Source: Gymnopus androsaceus JB14 | Taxonomy: Eukaryota > Basidiomycota > Agaricomycetes > Agaricales > Omphalotaceae | Length of the DNA: 64,000 nucleotides | Assembly: GCA_009733575.1 (NCBI GenBank) | Contig: ML769439.1 | Span: forward strand, 164,970 to 228,969 | Direction: 5' to 3' | Shown: in pieces, positions 56,445 through 64,000 of the stretch | Layout: every line of letters begins with the position of its first letter | Position numbering within the stretch: position 1 is the first letter of the stretch | Program-made: the position numbers and the translations under genes | The notes under the pieces: model-generated | Databases searched by the model: none | What the model was told of the DNA's origin: nothing | What the model saw: only the letters and a program-made list of their open reading frames with translations

Positions 56445-59400
56445 ATGGCCGATACCAAGAAGAAGGATGGTGGGCTTAAAGCATTTTACCGGAAAGTCTC
56501 TGCCTTTAGCATCGAGGACATCTTTTCACAAAAAAGACCCCCTGGTCCTCCTCGTATCGTCTTTGTCAACGAGAATCTACCTGGAGATTATTTGGATGCT
56601 AAGGCTAAAGTAAAGAAACAGCATGTCTATACCAGCAACCAGGTTATTTCGTCCAAATATACCCTTATTACATTTATTCCGAGGAATTTGTTGGAACAGT
56701 TTAGGAGAGTTGCGAATATGTGAGTTGGTATTATATTTTTCCATACTTACCGGTGTTCATCGTTCGGTGCAGCTACTTCCTCGGTCTCTCCATCCTGCAG
56801 TTCTTCTCTACATTCGCTACAATCTCCCCTGGAGTGGTGATTCTCCCGCTAATCATCATCATCGCTCTCACTGCACTCAAAGACGGCTACGAAGACTTTC
56901 GTAGACACCAGTCTGATAGACGAGTCAATCAGAGCGAGGTGGAGGTTCTTGCTGGGAGTAACTGGACGAATCCTAATATGACAAAGCGGAAGAGTAAAAC
57001 GTTTGTGAGGGGATTGGTACCAAAGATGGGGTCTCGAAAACCCAAGCCCGTCACTCCTGCTCCTCCTGTAGATCCTGAAACCACGCTGACGGCTCCGCCC
57101 GTACATCACCGCAGACGGAGTAGTAATCGACTTTCGTTCATCAAGCAGGTTGATGACGACGACGCCTACTGGAAATCCACTCTTTGGGAAGACGTTCGCG
57201 TCGGTGATTTCGTCCGAATAACCGACAACCGTCCCATCCCAGCTGATGTCCTCATCTGCGCCACCTCCGACCCCGAGAATGTCGCGTACGTGGAAACCAT
57301 GAATCTCGATGGCGAAACCAACCTCAAGTCACGTAATGCTGTTCCGGGTTTAACTCATCTATCATCTCCAGAAGCATGTACCAACAGTGCCAATTCATTC
57401 CAAGTGCACTGCGACAGACCCGAGAACAACATGTACAGGCTTAACGCAATGGTCGAGATGGGCGGCGAAAAAGACAAGAAAAAGATTCCTGTCGATTTGC
57501 AGACTGTGTTGCTGAGAGGGACGGTTTTGAAGAATACGGATTGGGTTATTGGCGTTGTGTTGTTCACTGGACAGGATACCAAGATCGTTATGAACTCCGG
57601 CGGGACGCCAAGTAAACGGAGTCGGGTGGAGAGGCAAATGAATCCGCAGGTGTAAGTCGCTTGCTCGTGTTTTCTAGTTTTCTTATTGATATTTTTCCCT
57701 GCGTAGACTGATCAATCTAGCGCTAATTGCAATCATGGCTGTGGTTTGTGCTATCGTCGATTCTGTGCTTGAGAAGCAATATTTCCCTCTTGGTGCTCCG
57801 TGGCTGTACGACGACAACCTTCCTGGTTATAATCCGCAAGCAGACGGTGGTATTACTTTTGCGTTTGCGTTGCTCACGTACGTCTCCCTGACCCTTTCCT
57901 TTTCTTGGACCTAACTGAATTAATTCATTAAACCCTTTAGATTCCAGGATCTTGTCCCAATCTCGCTCTACCTCTCTATCGAGGTCGTCCGCACGATCCA
58001 AGCGATATTCATATACTTTGACAAGGACATTGCATATGATAAGAGCCGGACAACCAGCACAAGCTACTCAAGCGAGAAGCTGGAACTTGTCAGATGATTT
58101 GGGACAGATTGAGTATATCTTTTCGGACAAGACTGGAACGCTGACTCAGGTGTGTATGATATCCTTGCTTGTTAGTGGTTAGAGGAGCCTATAGGGCGAG
58201 CTCGAGCACATTTATGCCATTTGCTTCGACCCTCCCTTCCATATCATCACAACCGATCTAATATTAAATCTCCTAGAATTCCATGGTATTCCGACAATGT
58301 TCTGTTGGAGGTAAAGCATATCGTGGAGACCCGGAGGTACTCACAGATGGCGAAGACGAGACCAACAAGAACTCGGATTCCATCGAGCTGGAGAAGGAAA
58401 TACTGCATGAACACATCGCCAGACCCACCCCACCACAATCAGGATACTCCACAGACGCCAACTCGTCCCAAGGACTAACCCCATTTTCTTCCACACCTCG
58501 CACCAAGACGAATAACCCTCGCTTTAAAGATGCTGTTCTCACCTCCGATATCACCGCTGCCTGCACCGAGTCCGACGATCCCGCTTTATCATCTTCTCGT
58601 ACTCGCGCCCGTGCCCGTCGCCCTCAACGGCTTCTTTACCGTCTTGGGTCTTTGTCACACTGCTCTCGCCTCCGTAGACCCACTTACCGGTGTAATAGAG
58701 TACAAAGCTCAATCCCCAGACGAGGCGGCGCTCGTACAAGCTGCAGCGGATGTGGGGTATGTGTTTCTCGGTAGAGATAAGGAGATTTTATCGCTCCATA
58801 CTCCGGCTTCGGTGGTGTCTGGGAACGAACGCGAGGGAGGGGGAGAGATGACTCCGGCACCGGTTCCAGAGCGATATGAACTCTTGCACATATTGGAGTT
58901 TTCAAGTGCGAGAAAGAGGATGAGTGTGATTGTGCGTAAACTGGATGAGGAGGGAGAAGAACAGGGAGGTGCAGGGAGGATATTTTTATTAAGTAAAGGG
59001 GCGGATAATGTGATTTTCGAGAGGTTGAAGACAGGCGGGAGCAGCGAGGAGGCGTTGAGGGATGAGACGGAGAGGCACTTGAGTGAGTTTGCGAATGAGG
59101 GTTTGAGGACGCTGACGTTAGCGTATAAGATTATTTCTGGCATGTTGTCTTCCTCGACTTTCTCTTTGTTTTCCTGATTTATTCTTTTTCCAGAGGACGA
59201 ATACCAGTCATGGAGTCACCGATACCACGAAGCCTCCGTCGCTTTAGACAACCGTGAAGAAATGATAGAGACGGTCTCCGAACGAGATTGAAAAGGATCT
59301 GAGGCTACTTGGGGCTACTGCCATTGAAGATCGGCTGCAGGATGGTGTACCGGAGGCCATAGCCGATCTCAAGCGCGCTGGAATTAAGATCTGGGTAGCG

Positions 59401-61641
59401 ACCGGTGATAAGCTCGAGACTGCCATTGGTAAGTTTATCTCCCATGCCACGGTATTTTATTCTAAATCTCTCTATTCTCCACAAACAGCCATCGGACGCA
59501 GCACCAACCTAATTGGCCCCGAATCGAACATTATCGTCGTCCGCGGCAGCTCCAAACCTGTCGCTCAGCAGATTAATAATGCTTTGGACAGGTTCTTCCC
59601 TGAACATAACTTGGAGGGAAAGCAAAAACCTCCTTCTCGCCCGTCAACGCCATCGAGGATGTATCCTTTGACTCGTGCCGATACGAATGTATCGTCTATC
59701 GTCGGTGGAGACAACGGAGACAGACCGGGCGGATTTGTGCTTGTGGTTGATGGTGCTGCTTTGTTACATGTACGTATATATTTTTTGCCTTCTCAATGTT
59801 TCTCTCATGTAGCATACGTCTTTCTAGGCATTCGAAAGCGACGAAAACAAGGCGCTTTTACTAAAGTTGGGTACTCTCTGCGAAGGAGTCATCTGCTGTC
59901 GAGTGTCTCCGTTACAAAAAGCCCTTGTTGTCCGATTAGTGAAAGACGGTTTAAAGGCGATGACGTTGGCTATCGGAGATGGTGCGAACGATGTCAGCAT
60001 GATTCAGGCTGCAGATGTCGGAGTTGGAATCTCTGGTGAAGAGGGGCTTCAAGCAGTCAACTCGTCCGACTATGCCATTGCGCAGGTGCGTTTACCGTGG
60101 GTTTTGGCTTTGTGATTGTTCGTGCTTATTTTTCGTGCAGTTCCGATTCTTGAAGAAACTGCTTCTGGTTCACGGACATTGGTCGTACGCTCGGAATGGA
60201 ACCATGTCAGTCTTTTGCCGATGGAAGTTTGAATGTATAAACTGATGTTTTGTAGGATCCTGAACTTTTTCTACAAGAACGCTGTACCCACTGGGATCTT
60301 ATGGTGGTTCCAAATCTACTGTGCGTGGAGTGCCACCTTGTGAGTCTTTCTTGTGAGTCTGAAGTTGGTGATGGTGTGTTGACGATTCTTTCGCAGTGCA
60401 ATGGACTACAGCTATATCCTCTTTTGGAACTCCTTATGGACTATTGCTCCCGTCGTGGGACTCGGTCTGTTCGATAGAATTCTTGGTGAGTTCTTGGTTG
60501 TTTTTTGAAAAAAGAAAAACAGTTGTGCTGACAAACTTTAGACTCCGAGACTCTCATGGATCTCCCGGAGCTCTATCACTATGGCCGTGAAAAGTACTGG
60601 TTTGCATGGCGGGATTTCTTCATCTATATTCTCGATGGGATTTACCAAGTAAGTTGGTTGGACTTTTTCTTTGCTCGTTGTGCTTACGCGTCTTTTCAGT
60701 CTGTCATTATATATTTCTTTATCATGTTCACCTACGAGACTACTTCTGCCCGTCATGATGGATACAGCGTTGATTTATACGAGTGGTCTACGGTCCGTTG
60801 TCTTGATCTGGTATCAATCACACTGCTTACTGTCGATATTATAGGTTACTGCTGTATCTGGTGTCCTCGTTGTGGATATATTCACCGGAATGTGCGCATC
60901 TGCATGGACTTGGTGGCTCGTGTTCTTTGTTTTCATCGGTATCGTCGTAGTTTGGGCCTTTACAGTAAGAGCGAGCTTTTTTTGTACGAGGATTCTTTAC
61001 TCATCCTTTTTCTCGATAGTTCATTTACTCTGCATTATCACCTGCCTTCGAGTTCACAAACTTATATGGCTTTTACTACTTCCTTGGAGCATCTTCCTAC
61101 TTTTGGTTCGGATTGGTAATCACCTTCATCCTTGCCCTTGCTCCACGTTACCTTGCCAAGGCCTACAAAGCAAGCTTCCGTCCCGACGACATAGATATTG
61201 TTCGAAGGATCAAGAAGGATAACCCTTACTTTGACTTCAAGCACTACGATCATCAGTCCAATGTCGGAATCGGTCTTACCGAGATGAAGCAGCGTCGACG
61301 GACTTCCCGCGTTGACAGTGAACATGTGTCTCGACGCTCGCGCTCATCAACTAGCAGTGTCGCTTACGCTGGACCCGCCAGGAGACAGGCCCCGCCCTTC
61401 CATGGACCTCCGATCAGCGAGCAGAACAGACATGTCGACAGGCCTCGTTTCCGTCGACCGGGGCTTCGACTTTGCTGCAGAGGATGACGGCGTGGCTATC
61501 AGGAGAATCCAGACAAATTTGTCGGAGCGATTTAGCAGTCGGAATCTCGTTCCTGATGGGGGGGATGGCAAGAAAGGAAAACGATCAAGGTTTCTTTCGC
61601 TGAAGCGAGGACTTACGAAGAAGAATCGACAAAATGAGTAG
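56445..61641 (+). CDS. DNF1: P4-ATPase phospholipid flippase (Dnf1/Dnf2 type)
   Basis: The start [20 protein letters not shown] is followed by the Dnf-type N-terminal region and first membrane pair ([20 protein letters not shown]). The actuator domain has [12 protein letters not shown]. The membrane motif [14 protein letters not shown] carries the P4-type ISL. The phosphorylation site is [10 protein letters not shown] (Asp near 58128). The nucleotide-binding part has [13 protein letters not shown] and [12 protein letters not shown], and the hinge is [20 protein letters not shown] (near 59975). The C-terminal membrane segments end in a basic tail with RRMQT-like [11 protein letters not shown]. 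About twelve introns are present, one GC-AG (59140-59193). One-base frame breaks lie near 58046, 58600, 59278 and 61400. The enzyme moves phospholipids to the cytosolic leaflet of plasma or Golgi membranes. DNF assignment is by motif similarity. Confidence 0.92.
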
Positions 61642-62258
61642 GTTTTAAGCACTCGTTATCTATTTATTAATTATTTCTCTTGCCTAAACCACTTATCTGG
61701 AGGATTCGCATGATCTAGTTATATGACCCACATCTATCGGCATGTTACGTTTGCATATATTGTTTCGTCCTTGTTTCCTGTTCTACATAGTGTATCCATT
61801 GATCTGTATCCATCCAGTCCTCTTCCTAGTACATTGCTACACCCTCTCCGTTGTCTTTGCTATATTTCCCCCAAAGCCACATTCGTTTCATTAATTCCTT
61901 GGTCTTCATGATTATTAATTAGTAGCACGCCAGTGGTCCTGAGTGATAAAGTCACTTCCCTGTGTCCTATCCCGACTCTCAAACGAAGTGCAGAGAAAGG
62001 GCCTTGTCTGCTGCGATCGAGCTTCCCACACTCGAAAAGGCCGCATTTAGTTAATCGGTCTTCTTATCTTGTAAATTTATAAGCAGAATCTGTCATTTCC
62101 TCTGACTGTCCCCCTATATATGGCTTATCTTGACGGGTCAGCGGACCGGACAGTCATACACTTTCTGTCATCTGTGTCGCAGTTCAACGGCTGGCCTCTT
62201 GTTGTTTACCACTTCTGACCCACAGCCGCTGTTATTGACCATTATCGACTATCCAATG
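61642..62258. other. Intergenic, no supported gene
   Basis: CT-rich sequence and short frames only; probably the flippase 3' region and the promoter of the next gene. Confidence 0.5.
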
Positions 62259-63537
62259 CAATCTCTCAATGACCTTCTTGTTCATTATCTGAATTCCGAA
62301 CCCTTATGGTCTTCCCAATAGACTGTACAGCACACTCTTTGCATTGCCTTTAACTGAGCTCAAGCTTGTGGTACTGTCTACCCACCGTGTGTCTAAGGAG
62401 TCTGCAATTGACTCTATCCTATGTGCTGGCAACGCTATTCTTTCCAATCACTTGCATTATATTGCAGCAGCAGATGCTATCAAAACTTATTTTGGTTCAA
62501 ACATTGCACTCAAATTCCACCTCTCCCTCCCTCCTGGTCAACCTCTCCATACCTCAGCACATGCATTGTGTTCTGCAGCTAATACACAATTTATATCCGC
62601 ATTTTTGGCTGCACAACCCAGAGTGATATTAATTTTATGATCGAAATGCTCTCCATGAAGACAATGAAGCTGGGTTCTGACAAGCAGACATATTCATCGA
62701 CTTCCCAATACAGTCTCGGTAAAGTTCAGAGCAAAAATATTTACAATCTTCTTGCTGTTTGTTTCCAGTGCAACTTCCACTTACTTTTTACAATGGATTC
62801 TTCAATGCCAATACAAAAAACTCCAAATTAAGTATCCAATTGGTTGCATGCTAAAAGACATACTTAAAAGCAGATTTAAGTCAACCTCTTTCAAGAATGC
62901 CCTTCATCATGCCAGAGGTGAGTCAGACAGTACCGTTTGCTTTCAACTTACCCATTATCAGAGCTCAAGCAATGCTAAAAATATTCTGAACATTGTGGAG
63001 ACGCATCTGCTTATGCGACTAGGAGATGCAGTGCACAGTCTCGATCTGCTGCACATACTGGTGTCTGGTTTGTCTGGGGCAGGGAACACCCTCGTGCATG
63101 CTATGTACGAATCATTCGAACGGCATCACTGCAAAGATCTTCTATTTGCGACTTCTTCTGTTGCTGTAACTTGGATCTCACATGCTGGCAGACTTGTTAA
63201 CAACCCCGCCTTCAAATACCTTATCATCAATGATGCCACCTTGTTCAACATCTCATCCTTATCAAGTTTTTGGGACATGCTTGCTCATGATGAGGTTAGC
63301 ATCATTGTCCTGGGAAGTTTCGAGCCACTCCTGTCCGCGAGCGCAAGGAGTTTGTATTTATGTGGAGGTATTTCCTTCGAGGGCCATTTCTTGCACTTCC
63401 AGAGATTGCAACTAGAGCAGGACAAGGTTTTGCGTGTCTGGAGAGAGAAGCTGGAGAAAGAGATGCGTTTGGAGGCTATTGTCCGCCGTCTCATTAATCT
63501 GTTGATGAATTCAAGTGTGGGCCATCTCCTCCGTTAG
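62259..63537 (+). CDS. Uncharacterised protein, about 380-400 aa
   Basis: A likely start at ATG 62259 (MQSLNDLLVHYLNSEPLWSS). The frame then passes, with one-base breaks near 62318 and 62620, through LPLTELKLVVLSTHRVSKES, HLHYIAAADAIKTYFG and INFMIEMLSMKTMKLGSDKQ. An intron at about 62720-62768 follows. QLPLTFYNGFFNANTKNS meets a third break at an A-rich run near 62830, then the long C-terminal part begins (PIGCMLKDILKSRFKSTSFK ... LVSGLSGAGNTLVHAMYESF ... SFWDMLAHDEVSIIVLGSFE), ending in a charged helix (VLRVWREKLEKEMRLEAIVR) and TAG at 63535. The C-terminal part looks like a conserved globular fold. I do not recognise it. Confidence 0.6.
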
Positions 63538-63841
63538 GATGCTTAGTACCCATTCTCGTTCACATAATTATTTAAGTGGTTATCTTTCTGCTGGTACTCA
63601 AACTTAGACCGCTTGTAGACTGCTCTCATTGTTGGGTTGCTTAGTAAGCGCCGGACTGGGAGTCGGGGACCTGCCGCTGCACGCGGCGCTACGATATGTA
63701 GTGACACAATAATTAGATTCGAGGACTAACAATGTTAGTGTGATAAGCGCCCACATGTGTTTCCTTCAGACCTCGACTTTCATCGTCCCCTTCACATACA
63801 ACCGGTACCTTCATATGTAAACTGCATGTTCCCGTTTCACT

Positions 63842-63970
63842 ATGTCCACAAATAATACACCTGCAAAGCGCAAAAAACTGCCAGCATGCGACTACTGTAA
63901 AACTCGTCGTGTTCTCTGTCATCCCCAACTAGATGGTTCTTGTCCTCGGTGCTTAGAGAAAGGGGTGAAG
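63842..63970 (+). CDS. Zn(II)2Cys6 transcription factor, first exon (gene runs off the window)
   Basis: ATG 63842 starts MSTNNTPAKRKKLPACDYCK. Five of the six cluster cysteines are visible with fungal Zn2Cys6 spacing: C-x2-C-x6-C-x7-C-x2-C. The sixth is expected just beyond the intron donor GTAAGT at 63971. A basic patch (AKRKK) precedes the cluster. Only this exon is inside the window, so the regulatory domain and targets are unknown. Confidence 0.88.
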
Positions 63971-64000
63971 TAAGTCTTTGCATTATCAATTAAATTCAGA

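Overview
The window looks like a chromosome segment of a filamentous basidiomycete, most likely an agaricomycete. Genes on both strands are split by many short introns (about 45-70 bp). The gene families are typical of that group: a DUF7918 protein, an agaricomycete-type BTB/POZ protein, tandem Mid2/WSC-like membrane proteins with long cytosolic tails, an AceTr acetate transporter, a Zn2Cys6 factor, a Dnf-type P4-ATPase, and a tRNA-Cys with an intron. The mobile elements are also basidiomycete-like: hAT, a Ngaro/DIRS-like tyrosine-recombinase retroelement, and several MITE families.

Layout. 0.7-4.8 kb: a divergent redox pair, a medium-chain dehydrogenase (-) and a FAD monooxygenase (+). 4.8-22.3 kb: a nested repeat block on the - strand. 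It holds two direct copies of a 3.9-kb unit with a recombinase C-terminus, an unrecognised gene-like region, and a decayed Ngaro-like retroelement (gag, RT-RNase H, recombinase). The retroelement is itself split by a 919-bp hAT MITE and by a further 1.7-kb insertion. 22.4-31.2 kb: a gene-free repeat block with telomere-like TTAGGG arrays inside foldback structures, a decameric minisatellite, a 3.46-kb hAT transposon with perfect 8-bp target duplications, and two nested MITEs. 33-45.7 kb: a low-complexity protein with a repeated aromatic/Asn motif and PPxY motifs, a decayed caleosin-like gene, a multi-pass membrane protein, a Tyr/Pro/His-rich protein, a Mutator-type MITE with 9-bp target duplications, and an acetate-family transporter. 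46.9-64 kb: ordinary gene-dense sequence with two tandem membrane glycoprotein paralogues around a tRNA-Cys, a DUF7918 gene, a BTB gene, a large flippase, an uncharacterised gene and the first exon of a Zn2Cys6 regulator.

Two cautions apply throughout. Several conserved host genes (flippase, BTB, membrane paralogues, dehydrogenase) show single-base frame breaks that look more like residual assembly indels than real inactivation. Exon boundaries were inferred by eye from GT/AG sites and frame continuity. The transposon genes are different: their breaks are mainly CGA-to-TGA or TGG-to-TGA, consistent with C-to-T decay of repeats.

I found no single self-evident new system. The best candidates for follow-up are the repeat-motif/PPxY protein at 33-34.4 kb and the family of telomere-repeat-bearing foldback elements at 22.6-29.9 kb.
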